Shown: one piece after another, positions 7,562 through 15,431 of the stretch
Layout: each line of letters starts with the position of its first letter
How positions within the stretch are numbered: the stretch's first letter is position 1
Assembly (NCBI GenBank): GCA_031292015.1
Contig: JARLHY010000163.1
Location: 12,528 to 76,527 of the forward strand
Length of the DNA: 64,000 nucleotides
Source: Negativicutes bacterium
GTDB taxonomy: Bacteria; Bacillota_C; Negativicutes; Sporomusales_B; JARLHX01
Direction of reading: 5' to 3'
Notes under the pieces: generated by a model
What the model saw: the letters and a program-made list of their open reading frames with translations, nothing else
Databases searched by the model: none
What the model was told of the DNA's origin: nothing
Translations under genes and position numbers: made by a program

Positions 7562-8098
7562 CTATAACCCCTTGATCACGCCTTCCAGTTCGGCCAGAGT
7601 GACGCCTCCGGCCTTGCGAAACCTGATCTTTCCTGTCTTGTCGATGATCACCGTCGTCGGAATGGCGTTGATCTTATAGGTTGAAGCCACCGCACCGTCG
7701 CTGTCCAACAGAACAGGCATCTTGTAGTTGTTCTGCTGCAAGAAGGCGTTGGCTTTTTCCGCCGTTTCCTGGATATTGACCGCATAAAACACAACATCAG
7801 GCGGCAGGGCCTGGGCAAACTTCTCCAACTGCGGCATCTCCTCCCGGCAGGGCGGACACCAGGTCGCCCAGAAGTTGACTACCGTTATCTTACCCGGCGC
7901 CCCCACGGTCACCTGTTTTCCTGCCAGATCCTGCCGACTGAACTGAGGAGCCGCTTTGCCCACCGTTACCCCGGTCTCGGCCGTCTGACTGTCGGCCGGC
8001 TTTTGCGTTAGGGGCGTCGGCTGCGGCGCCGCCATGGCCCAGAGTCCGGCCGCTGCCGCCAGCACAATAAAGGCAATTACCAAAAAACGTTTGCGCAT
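7562..8098 (-). CDS. TlpA/ResA-like membrane-anchored thiol-disulfide oxidoreductase
   Basis: The 178-residue protein has an N-terminal hydrophobic anchor (residues about 5-24), a Pro/Thr/Gln-rich linker, then a thioredoxin fold of the AhpC/TSA-TlpA type from about residue 45. The active site is WATWCPPC with Cys81 and Cys84, and the cis-Pro loop INAIPTTVIID follows. It probably faces the periplasm and reduces cytochrome c or other disulfides using electrons from CcdA, encoded just downstream. TlpA, ResA and similar names cannot be separated from sequence alone. Confidence 0.88.
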   Translation of the reverse strand: MRKRFLVIAFIVLAAAAGLWAMAAPQPTPLTQKPADSQTAETGVTVGKAAPQFSRQDLAGKQVTVGAPGKITVVNFWATWCPPCREEMPQLEKFAQALPPDVVFYAVNIQETAEKANAFLQQNNYKMPVLLDSDGAVASTYKINAIPTTVIIDKTGKIRFRKAGGVTLAELEGVIKGL

Positions 8099-8256
8099 AC
8101 TATCCCCCGAAATTTTTATGATATAGCATTATTCGCCGCCCCGGCGGATCATTCCTGTATCGCGGCGATCCCCGGCCGCCATTTTTCACCAGTTGCGGCT
8201 TGGCTGCCATAACTGTCAGCAATAACCTTTACGAAACTAAACCTGGAGGTTTCTTT

Positions 8257-9039
8257 ATGCACCAGTACCTGTTTTTCATCGGCGACTTTCCGGTACGCGC
8301 CTACGGGCTCATCCTCAGTCTCAGCATCATCCTGGCCACCGGCACAGCCTATTTCCTGGCCAAACAGGATGGGCGTTGGCACCGGCACGTTCCCGATATA
8401 GGCATCTACTGCGGACTGGCCGGCATCCTCGGTGCCCGGCTCTGGGATGTACTGTTCTTCGACTGGGGCTACTACTCTCACCATCTGCTGGAAATCCCCT
8501 TCGTCTGGCAGGGTGGTATGGCCATCCAGGGCGGAGTTGTTTTCGGGGCTCTTGTCGGCTATATCTATACCAAGCTTCATAAAATTGACACCTGGGCCTT
8601 CGCCGACATCGTCGCCGCGCCTGCGGTCATCATGGGCCAGGCTATCGGCCGGATAGCCAACCTGCTCAACGGGGACGCTTTCGGTCATCCCACCGGCGGA
8701 AGCTTCGGCCTTGTCTATCCTTCCACCACCCTGGCCTACCAGACCTACGGTGCTCAGCCGCTCTGGCCGGCCGAAGTGTGGGAAGGGCAGATCGATATCA
8801 TTATCTTCGTCCTGCTGCTTCTCTTCCGGACCACCAATCACGCCAAAGGACAAGTCTTCATCCTCTACGCCGTTCTGTATTCCCTGGCCCGTTTTTTCCT
8901 GGAATTCCTGCGCGGCGATTACGGTGCTCTGGCCTTCGGCCTCAAATCGGCGCAGCTTACCAGCCTGACCGTGATCACAATCGGCATCGTGCTGTTCGTC
9001 TGGTGCGGCTGGCGCGGTCAGCGCATCAACGACAAATAA
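8257..9039 (+). CDS. lgt: Prolipoprotein diacylglyceryl transferase
   Basis: Lgt moves diacylglycerol from phosphatidylglycerol to the lipobox Cys of prolipoproteins in the inner membrane. The protein has 260 residues and seven hydrophobic segments. The signature is GRIANLLNGD (131-140), close to the canonical GRIGNFxNGE; the change of Phe to Leu and Glu to Asp is mild. An N-terminal RAYG motif (14-17) is also present. The frame extends to 8200, but the ATG at 8257 has GGAGG 6 nt upstream and begins the conserved part. It is divergent from tlpA. Confidence 0.92.
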   Translation: MHQYLFFIGDFPVRAYGLILSLSIILATGTAYFLAKQDGRWHRHVPDIGIYCGLAGILGARLWDVLFFDWGYYSHHLLEIPFVWQGGMAIQGGVVFGALVGYIYTKLHKIDTWAFADIVAAPAVIMGQAIGRIANLLNGDAFGHPTGGSFGLVYPSTTLAYQTYGAQPLWPAEVWEGQIDIIIFVLLLLFRTTNHAKGQVFILYAVLYSLARFFLEFLRGDYGALAFGLKSAQLTSLTVITIGIVLFVWCGWRGQRINDK

Positions 9040-9073
9040 AGAAGGAAGGCCAACTTACGCCTTCCTTCTTTAT
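9039..9073 (+). terminator. Terminator of lgt
   Basis: The arms AAGAAGGAAGGC (9039-9050) and GCCTTCCTTCTT (9059-9070), followed by a short T-rich tail, overlap the lgt stop codon. Confidence 0.85.
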
Positions 9074-9092
9074 ATTCAGCTCCAGTCTCTTG

Positions 9093-9641
9093 CTATTTAC
9101 CGCCGCCGGCACCTGTTGGCCCAGAGCTGCCGGCGCCCTGGTTACCGCCTGCCCCTGCAGCCGGATTACAACCGCCTTGCTGGTGGCCTGGCGGCCGGGT
9201 CGGATGGCAGCCTCCACCACCGGTCGGGAAGCAGGGCGGCCGGGTCGGATGGCAACCGCCACCACCGGTCGGGAAGCAGGGTGGCCGGGCCGGGAAGCAG
9301 GGCGGTCGCATAGGAAAGCACTCTCCCGCCGGGAAGCAGGGCGGCCGGCCAGGGAAGCAGCCGCCTACCGGAAAACAGGGCACATGGGCTGGATGACAGC
9401 CGGTCGGGAAGCAGGGCGGCCGGGTCGGAACGCAGCCTGTCGGGAAGCAGGGCGGCCGGGTCGGGAAACAGCCTGCCGGGAAGCAGGGCGGCCGGGTCGG
9501 GAAGCAGCCTGCCGGGAAACAAGGCGGCCGGGACGGGCGGCAATATCCCGGCATCTGACGCTCGTCGTCTTCCTGCCTATCTTCTTCCCAATCGGTAATC
9601 TGCGGATTATCCCAGTCATCCTCTAAATATGTTCGAGGCAT
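9093..9641 (-). CDS. Cys/Pro-rich tandem-repeat protein, possible spore-coat or surface protein
   Basis: The 182-residue protein has an acidic N-terminus (MPRTYLEDDWDNP, then Asp/Glu-rich to residue 30). Nine or so repeats follow, built on RPPCFP-(T/A)-GC with linkers FPT, VPT and HPT. It ends in a Gly-rich tail (GGNQGAGSSGPTGAGGGK). Each repeat holds two Cys, giving about 19 in all, with no membrane segment or signal peptide. Cys-dense repeats of this kind are typical of cross-linked spore coats and other structural proteins; that role is inferred, not shown. The ATG at 9641 is chosen because GGAGGA lies just upstream. It is convergent with lgt and transcribed alone. DNA-level repetition suggests recent expansion by slippage or recombination. 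Confidence 0.75.
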   Translation of the reverse strand: MPRTYLEDDWDNPQITDWEEDRQEDDERQMPGYCRPSRPPCFPAGCFPTRPPCFPAGCFPTRPPCFPTGCVPTRPPCFPTGCHPAHVPCFPVGGCFPGRPPCFPAGECFPMRPPCFPARPPCFPTGGGGCHPTRPPCFPTGGGGCHPTRPPGHQQGGCNPAAGAGGNQGAGSSGPTGAGGGK

Positions 9642-10030
9642 ATATTCTCCTCCTTTCAACATTAAAAAATAAAGAAGCTATTACATAATATGCATACGAG
9701 TCAAATCAGTCACTGTAACAGCCGAAAATTGTCCCCAACCGCGGAATTTTCCGTTTTGGCCGCCTGCCGGCCCCAGACCAAAAGCCACCCTTGCGGGTGG
9801 CTCAGTTTGTTTAAAAACCTTTTCTTAAACGCACCTAGGCTGTTCAAAAAGGTCGAGATGCTAGGCGGCTGCGAGGAAGCGCGCGCAGACAGTACATGCT
9901 GCGTACGGCAAGCGCGCTCCCGGAGCACCAAGTGCGCAGTTCTTGCGCAGCAGCGCATAGAAATGCGGCCTGCCCCTTGCGGGTGCGACGCAGATTGGCC
10001 TTTTTCAACAGCCTAGGCCACTGGTGGAAA
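9642..10030. other. Gene-free region with a hairpin and element B
   Basis: No supported gene. AGCCACCC (9783-9790) and GGGTGGCT (9795-9802), followed by CAGTTTGTTT, look like a plus-strand terminator with no gene in front of it. Element B (9834-10017) follows. The upstream 140 bp should hold the promoter of the Cys/Pro-repeat gene. Confidence 0.5.
9834..10017. repeat. 184-bp palindromic element B (MITE-like)
   Basis: Terminal inverted repeats of 21 bp: CCTAGGCTGTTCAAAAAGG at the left end and its near-complement, ending GCCTAGG, at 9997-10017. The interior is rich in GCGC and itself partly palindromic (GCGCGC at about 9880 and 9911). There is no ORF. It is consistent with a non-autonomous fold-back element between the repeat-protein and yibE/F genes. 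Confidence 0.65.
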
Positions 10031-11152
10031 TCAGGATTTCCGGGTAAGAATCGCGGCCATGATCATTGCCGTAAGAGGAATGGCGTAAATCAGGCCGATG
10101 CTCCCCACAAGGGCCCGGACCAATTCGGTGGTAATCACCGGCAAATTGAGGATGCGTTCAAAGGGGGTATGTTTATCCAGCGCGATCAACAGGATCAACG
10201 GCAGCGAAGCGCCGACATAGGCCAGAATAAGGGTGACCGACATGGCCCCCATGATATCCTTGCCGACATTCATGCCTCTTGCATATAACTCCTTTCGGGA
10301 AACCCCCTTACAGGAATCGTAAACTTCCAGTTGGGCCGAGGCTACGGAAATCGTGACATCGATGACAGCCCCCAGCGAAGCGACAATCATACTTGCGAAC
10401 AACACCCCGCGAAAATCCAAAAACGGCACGATACTGGCTTTCAACATAAACGCTTCCTCTGTATCAAGACCTGTCAGATGCATAAAATAAACCGACAGGC
10501 AGGCCAAAATACTGGCAAAAGTCAGTCCGCCCCAGGTTCCCAGGAGCGCGGCCCAGGTTTTCACCTGCGTGCCGCTGATGATGATCATGATCAGGAAACT
10601 GATGAAAAAGCAGAAAAGCAACGCCAGAAGATAAACATTGACATTCGGCTGCAGCATCGCATAAATGAACCCTCGCCACAGTAAGATCAAGGAAAGGCCT
10701 ATCCCGATCAGCGATTTCAACCCGATGATCCGCCCGAAATAGGCCAGACTGCCGGCAAAGACCGCCGCAAGAAGATAAAGCGGCAGGGACCGGTCAAAAT
10801 CGCTGAAATAATAAATGATGATGCCGTTATCGTTGTCAATCCCCAGAATGACCCTGTCGTCAGCCGACAGGACGATCTCAAAATCCTGGGGTCGGGACGC
10901 CAGTTGATGAAAACTTTCCACGATCTTGCCGCTGTCGGGACCGGAGGTCAGGCGCAGCTTCAGGTTCTGGGCCCGGTGATGCCCGTATTCATCCAGGCGA
11001 TCCGTCGCTTCCGCCGACAGAACCACCGCTTTTACATAATAGGAGTGCTGGTCGGCCGGATTGGCCGGAGTTTCCCTGGTGCTAAAAAACGTCAGGCAGG
11101 CCAGGGCTGCCACAAAAAAAAGAATCAGGCCGTAAAGCTTCCGCCGCAACAT
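10031..11152 (-). CDS. YibE/F family multi-pass membrane protein
   Basis: This is a 373-residue protein with one N-terminal hydrophobic segment, a roughly 110-residue soluble domain rich in strands, and about seven transmembrane segments from residue 130. The overall form, including the conserved VIDVTISVASA stretch in the C-terminal third, is that of YibE/F (PF07907), a family found mainly in Firmicutes whose function is unknown. The ATG at 11152 (MLRRKLYG) is preferred over 11182 because GGGGAG lies 8 nt upstream. It is transcribed alone, with element B immediately downstream. Confidence 0.85.
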   Translation of the reverse strand: MLRRKLYGLILFFVAALACLTFFSTRETPANPADQHSYYVKAVVLSAEATDRLDEYGHHRAQNLKLRLTSGPDSGKIVESFHQLASRPQDFEIVLSADDRVILGIDNDNGIIIYYFSDFDRSLPLYLLAAVFAGSLAYFGRIIGLKSLIGIGLSLILLWRGFIYAMLQPNVNVYLLALLFCFFISFLIMIIISGTQVKTWAALLGTWGGLTFASILACLSVYFMHLTGLDTEEAFMLKASIVPFLDFRGVLFASMIVASLGAVIDVTISVASAQLEVYDSCKGVSRKELYARGMNVGKDIMGAMSVTLILAYVGASLPLILLIALDKHTPFERILNLPVITTELVRALVGSIGLIYAIPLTAMIMAAILTRKS

Positions 11153-11313
11153 CGTCAACTCCCCACCAGGCTCTGGCGTCATCCCTGGATACTCTCAAAC
11201 CGCTCTTGACTCAACTATTATTTATCCCGTTTTCCACCGCAGTAACCGCCGCCTGTAAACAATCATCCCAAAATATAATGTTGGCCATACAGCCAACAGA
11301 CAAGGGGGGCATC

Positions 11314-11964
11314 ATGCAGCAAAACACTCGTTGGGCCTGGTTGTCGCTGCTGGCCTGTTTTATCGGCTTCGCAGCAGTCGCTGTTTGGGTGGCGGGCGGA
11401 AAAACCGCCGCTTTTGACGGCGCGATATCCGGCTGGATTCAAAGCTTTCAGTCCGGCAGGCTCGCCGCGTTTTCCCTGTTTATGGCCGCCATCGGCCAGC
11501 CGCGGGCCGTCTTGCTGGCGGCGATCGCCATCGCGGTTTTGGGAATCGGCTGCGCTGCCGCTTTCAAGTCCGCCTGGCTAAAAACCGCGGTGGTCAACCT
11601 GTCGCTGTTTGTCGCCGTCAATTTGTCCGCTTACTTGAGTGAACCTGTACTAAAGGAACTCTTCCAACGGCCACGGCCGATTTCGCATATCAGCAGCTAC
11701 AGCTTTCCCAGCGGCCACGCTATGCTGGCCTTCGCCTTCTGCATCACCGGCGCGTATCTGCTGGCGAGGCATGTCCCTTCCCGCTTCGGCCGCAACATGG
11801 TTATCGCAGCCGCCACAGCAGTCACAGTGCTTATGGGGCTGAGCCGGATCTATCTGAATGTGCACTATCCGACAGACATTATCGCCGGCTTTTTTGCCAG
11901 CGGCTTCCTTCTGTCGCTCATCATCCTGCTGTTTGATCGAGGGGCAGCCCTGCGAAAAAACTGA
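11314..11964 (+). CDS. PAP2 family phosphatase, probable undecaprenyl-diphosphate phosphatase
   Basis: The 216-residue membrane protein has the three PAP2 motifs: KELFQRPRP (114-122), PSGH (132-135) and SRIYLNVHYPTD (177-188), giving the catalytic His pair and Arg. About six hydrophobic segments surround them. The order and spacing fit lipid phosphatases such as BcrC and PgpB, which recycle undecaprenyl-PP at the outer face of the inner membrane. The frame is open to 11206, but the ATG at 11314 has AAGGGGGG directly upstream. It is convergent with the polysaccharide deacetylase gene. Confidence 0.88.
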   Translation: MQQNTRWAWLSLLACFIGFAAVAVWVAGGKTAAFDGAISGWIQSFQSGRLAAFSLFMAAIGQPRAVLLAAIAIAVLGIGCAAAFKSAWLKTAVVNLSLFVAVNLSAYLSEPVLKELFQRPRPISHISSYSFPSGHAMLAFAFCITGAYLLARHVPSRFGRNMVIAAATAVTVLMGLSRIYLNVHYPTDIIAGFFASGFLLSLIILLFDRGAALRKN

Positions 11965-11996
11965 AGACGAACGCCAGGGAAAAAACCGTCCCGGCC

Positions 11997-12818
11997 TCAG
12001 TCCCAAACTTTCTGTTTCCCGACCCTGACAAAATCCCTGACTGTTTTGACATGCGCGGCCAAAGATGTGAACTGCAGCCGAATATAGAAATTCACGAAAG
12101 AGCGCTGGGTCTGGTAAATCGGAATCCTTTCCAGCGCGTAGACATCACTGTTTTTTTGCACCCTGCCCAGATTGATGGTGAAGGCGGCCCGGTAGCCGGC
12201 CTCCCTTACCAAGGCTTCAATCCGGCTGTTGTATGCTCCGCCGGGATAGGCAAAATATTTCACCGGCACATCCATCCGCCACTCCGCCCCTTCCCGCGAT
12301 TTGACCAGTTGGGCCGTGACTTCTTCCGCCGAAACGGTGTCAAGAAGAACATGACTGAGGGTGTGGGAACCGAAGACAATCCCTTTTCCCTGCTGGCGCA
12401 TTTCGATGATCTCATCCCAGGTAAGGTATCCGGGATCACGGCCTACGACGTCGGTGATCAAAAACACCGTCGCCGTAAAGCCATACTTTCGCAGGGTCGG
12501 GTAAGCGTTATCATAAAAATCCTGATAACCGTCGTCGAAAGTGATCAGGACAGGTTTATCAGGCAGAGCTTTCCCTTCAAGGATAAAATCAACAAGCTGG
12601 TCCGGGGTTATCGAATGGAAGCCGTTTTCCTGCAGATAAGCCATCTGCCTGTCAAACTCCTTGGTCTTGATGGCCAGCGGAGTATCGGCCCCATCCATCA
12701 CTTTATGATAGTTGAGTACCGGGATTTCACTTGATGACAGCGGCAGGTACATCGACGCCCCCAAGCCAACAACAACAATAATTCCGACAATAAGTACGTA
12801 CCAAATCCAGCGTTTCAT
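11997..12818 (-). CDS. Membrane-anchored polysaccharide deacetylase (NodB domain)
   Basis: The 273-residue protein has an N-terminal anchor (residues about 5-25). The NodB domain has motif 1 TFDDGYQD (93-100) with both Asp, motif 2 SHTLSH (151-156) with the metal His pair, and motif 3 YPGG at about 195. The leading VLNYHKV is typical of the PgaB/YheN-like subgroup that removes acetyl groups from peptidoglycan or N-acetylglucosamine polymers outside the membrane. The gene ends 33 bp from the convergent PAP2 gene, so both may serve the cell envelope. The substrate is not determined. Confidence 0.88.
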   Translation of the reverse strand: MKRWIWYVLIVGIIVVVGLGASMYLPLSSSEIPVLNYHKVMDGADTPLAIKTKEFDRQMAYLQENGFHSITPDQLVDFILEGKALPDKPVLITFDDGYQDFYDNAYPTLRKYGFTATVFLITDVVGRDPGYLTWDEIIEMRQQGKGIVFGSHTLSHVLLDTVSAEEVTAQLVKSREGAEWRMDVPVKYFAYPGGAYNSRIEALVREAGYRAAFTINLGRVQKNSDVYALERIPIYQTQRSFVNFYIRLQFTSLAAHVKTVRDFVRVGKQKVWD

Positions 12819-13127
12819 GGAGCATCAGCCTTTCTGCCATACCCGACCTGATAACCCCCCTACGACACCGTAGGGGGGTTACGATTCTCCGAATCGGGTT
12901 TTGCTGCAGTGTTTATTGACAAATTCTCCGGCAACCGCCTTTTTCCCTTGCGCAAAGAGAAAGTTTCCGCCAAAAACTTCCTATTCCTGTTGGCACGCTT
13001 TCCTTACTGTAGTTGTTCCCGAAAGGTTCCCATAGTATTTACCGCGATCCATGCCACCCGGTGCAAACACAGTTGATGCTTTTCAGACCTGGAAGCAGCG
13101 TCTTTTCTCAAGCTGCGCTGACCGAAA
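12819..13127. other. Gene-free region with strong hairpin
   Basis: TAACCCCCCTACG (12852-12864) pairs with CGTAGGGGGGTTA (12869-12881), a 13-bp perfect stem. It lies downstream of the iron operon on the minus strand and probably ends that transcript, though no clear T-run follows. The remaining 240 bp hold no ORF I can support; the promoter of the deacetylase should be here. Confidence 0.6.
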
Positions 13128-13592
13128 TCATCTTGCCTTGTCCAAAGCTTTTTTCGTGGCTTCCACAAACTGGTTGTAAGAAATTGTCGCTCCCGACACG
13201 GCGTCGATTTTCTCCGCGTCCTGAGTCTCCAGGAGTCTGGGCGCGTAAGTCGCCGCTCCCTTTACCGCTTTTTGGGCCTTATTATAATAATCCTGATTGA
13301 TATTGCCGATGGTCTTGCCGTATTCCGCGTCTTTTAACTGCCCGGTCACCTGGATACCCTTGTAGTCGGCTTTGGTGATCTTCCCTTTTTCAACAGTAAG
13401 CGTAATCTCGCCCACTCCCCCCAGTTCATCAGGGCTGCTTTTCGCGCTGTAAGTGCCATCTTTATAGTTGCCGCCGGTACTGCTGCCCTGCTGGCCGCTG
13501 GTCGACTTGACCCCGCTTGGGCCGCCGCAGCCGGCCAGCAGCAGGCTGACCGCCACTGCTGCAATCACCAGGCCTGATCGGTAGGTTCTCAT
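13128..13592 (-). CDS. FMN-binding domain lipoprotein, last gene of FTR1/P19 iron operon
   Basis: The 154-residue protein has a signal peptide with lipobox LLAGC (Cys22), a Ser/Gly-rich linker, and an FMN_bind domain from about residue 45. The flavin-attachment-type motif DAVSGATIS is at 130-138, where the Thr of SGAT is covalently flavinylated in RnfG and NqrC. It is anchored outside the cytoplasm. The start at 13592 overlaps the stop of the ABC ATPase (ATGA), with AAGGAGA upstream. In the Campylobacter p19 operon the equivalent place is taken by thioredoxin-like proteins. A flavin redox partner that reduces ferric iron for the permeases is a reasonable inference. Confidence 0.82.
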   Translation of the reverse strand: MRTYRSGLVIAAVAVSLLLAGCGGPSGVKSTSGQQGSSTGGNYKDGTYSAKSSPDELGGVGEITLTVEKGKITKADYKGIQVTGQLKDAEYGKTIGNINQDYYNKAQKAVKGAATYAPRLLETQDAEKIDAVSGATISYNQFVEATKKALDKAR

Positions 13593-14278
13593 GAGCAGGC
13601 CGTCTCCTTTGCCGCCTGCCCGGTTTTTCGCTGGGTTGCAATCCGGCCATGCTCCAGGACGATGCACCGTTCGGCCATCTCCGCCACCTCCGGGTCATGG
13701 GTCACAGTGATAATGGTATGTCCTTCCCGGTGCAGTTGCTGAAAGATCTCAAGCACGATGCTCTCGTTGGCTTCATCAAGGTTGCCGGTGGGTTCGTCGG
13801 CCAGGATCAGCATCGGATAATTGATCAGGGCGCGGGCGATGCACACCCGCTGTTGTACTCCCCCGGATAGCTGACTCGGCAGGTGACGGGCCCGGTCCCT
13901 CAGGCCCACCCGCTCTAAAGCAGCCATGGCCTCTTTTTCGTCAGGCATGCTGTGATAGTACTGGGCCACCATGATATTCTCCAGGGCCGTCAGATAAGGG
14001 ACCAGATGAAACTGCTGAAAAACCAGCCCGACCTTATCGCGGCGAATCGCTGTCAGGCCCCGGGAATTCAGGGTCGAAGTATCGACCCCGTCCAGGAGGA
14101 CCGCGCCCCGCGAAGCCTTATCCATGCAGCCGATGATATTCATCAGGGTAGTCTTGCCCGAGCCGGACGGTCCCATGATGGCCAGCCATTCCCCTTTTTG
14201 AACAGTCAGGTCAACGCCCTGAAGCGCTTTCACATTGCCGTAGATCATCGAAATATCGCGCAACTCCAATAAACTCAT
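13589..14278 (-). CDS. ABC transporter ATP-binding protein (MacB/LolD type) of the iron operon
   Basis: The 229-residue ATPase has Walker A GPSGSGKT (36-43), Q-loop FQQFHLVPYLT, signature LSGGVQQR (138-145), Walker B LILADEP and switch His194 (VTHD). It belongs to the LolD/MacB class that pairs with FtsX-type permeases, and two of these lie directly upstream. The ATG at 14278 is preferred over 14326 because GGAGAGG is just upstream. It corresponds to Cj1663 in the Campylobacter jejuni p19 operon. It energises the two FtsX proteins; the transported or extruded entity is unknown. Confidence 0.9.
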   Translation of the reverse strand: MSLLELRDISMIYGNVKALQGVDLTVQKGEWLAIMGPSGSGKTTLMNIIGCMDKASRGAVLLDGVDTSTLNSRGLTAIRRDKVGLVFQQFHLVPYLTALENIMVAQYYHSMPDEKEAMAALERVGLRDRARHLPSQLSGGVQQRVCIARALINYPMLILADEPTGNLDEANESIVLEIFQQLHREGHTIITVTHDPEVAEMAERCIVLEHGRIATQRKTGQAAKETACS

Positions 14279-14291
14279 AGTATCCTCTCCT

Positions 14292-15422
14292 TCACTCGCC
14301 CCGTAAAACGATGGCCGGCTCCACATCGGTCGCCATCTTTACCGGGATCAGGCAAGCCACCCCGGCAACCGCCACCGACACCAAAATAGTCCCCAGCGCG
14401 ATCAGCGGCTGAAAAGAAATCGCCCGGCCAAAAACATTGACACTCACCGCCTGGGCGAAAAAGAAGCCCAGCACCATGCCCAGCAGTCCGCCCAGTCCGC
14501 CCAGCGTCAGACCTTCTCCCAGGAATTCCAGGGCAATGCTCCGATTTTCCGCCCCCAGCGCCTTTTTCAGGCCAATTTCCTTCCGCCGCTCTGTCACCAC
14601 CGCCATCATCGTGGTGGCCACGCAAATCAGGGTCAACAGCAAGATGATGCTGGTGACAAGGTAAACCAGGGCCTGCAGCTTGCCCAGCACCATTCCCTCC
14701 GACTGGGTAACCCGTTTGACAAGCCGCGGGTTCACCCCGGGAACTTGTTCTTCCACGCTTCGGGTCAGGGCGGCGAGTTCAGCCTCAGTGGCCAGGACAC
14801 TGACCTGGCTGACACTCACCTGCCCCTCCTTTTTCAGCAGCTTTTGCAGCAAAGGAAGGCTGACAAAAACGAAATTTTCTTCCGCGCCGCCTGTCCGGAC
14901 GATTCCTTCCACCGTCAGTTTTCTTTCGCTGCCGTCGCTGCCCGCCGCCAGGGTAATCTTCTGGCCCGGTTCCACCTTCAGGAATTCGGCGACTTCCGCG
15001 CCGATGACGACACCTTCGGAATTGTCTTCCGGCCACTGGCCCCTGATCTGCCAGTAGGGACTGACCTTCTTGACCTCCTGGAAGAGGGTTCCGGCGGCCA
15101 TGATCGGCTGCTCGTTCACCTTCACCCGGTCATAGAGATAAGGAGCCATCCCCACAACCTTGTCCGCCGGTAACAGGTCCTTGGCACGGATAACATCCTG
15201 CTCCGGCAGGAGCTGGCTGCTGCCGGCCGGGATAAAAATCAGATTGGCCCCGTACGAGCGAAATTCCCGCCCCATCTGCCTTGGAACATCGTAGTATACA
15301 GTGACCAGCCCCGACAGGACCGTAGCGCCGATGGCCACCGCCAACAGGGCGACGATCATGCGGGAACGGCGGCGGAGCAGCGCGTTGACCACCATCTTGC
15401 TGTACATTGAATATCTTGTCAT
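14292..15422 (-). CDS. FtsX/MacB-type ABC permease (second of pair)
   Basis: The 376-residue protein has one N-terminal transmembrane segment (about 20-42), a periplasmic MacB-PCD-like domain to about 250, and three C-terminal segments with the typical ERRKEIGLKKALGA cytoplasmic loop at about 280. It starts 9 bp after the preceding permease and ends 13 bp before the ATPase. Together with that protein and the ATPase it matches the Cj1661-Cj1663 arrangement. The ATG at 15422 has AGGTGAT upstream. Confidence 0.88.
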   Translation of the reverse strand: MTRYSMYSKMVVNALLRRRSRMIVALLAVAIGATVLSGLVTVYYDVPRQMGREFRSYGANLIFIPAGSSQLLPEQDVIRAKDLLPADKVVGMAPYLYDRVKVNEQPIMAAGTLFQEVKKVSPYWQIRGQWPEDNSEGVVIGAEVAEFLKVEPGQKITLAAGSDGSERKLTVEGIVRTGGAEENFVFVSLPLLQKLLKKEGQVSVSQVSVLATEAELAALTRSVEEQVPGVNPRLVKRVTQSEGMVLGKLQALVYLVTSIILLLTLICVATTMMAVVTERRKEIGLKKALGAENRSIALEFLGEGLTLGGLGGLLGMVLGFFFAQAVSVNVFGRAISFQPLIALGTILVSVAVAGVACLIPVKMATDVEPAIVLRGE

Positions 15423-15431
15423 CGTTTATTA

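Noticed and set aside
9093..9641. CRISPR-like array suggested by regular repeats
   Set aside because: The repeats are in frame, encode a coherent Cys/Pro protein and lack unique spacers.
12987..13003. Sigma-54-like TGGCACG sequence in the gap before 13128
   Set aside because: The -24 part matches, but there is no TTGC at the -12 position.
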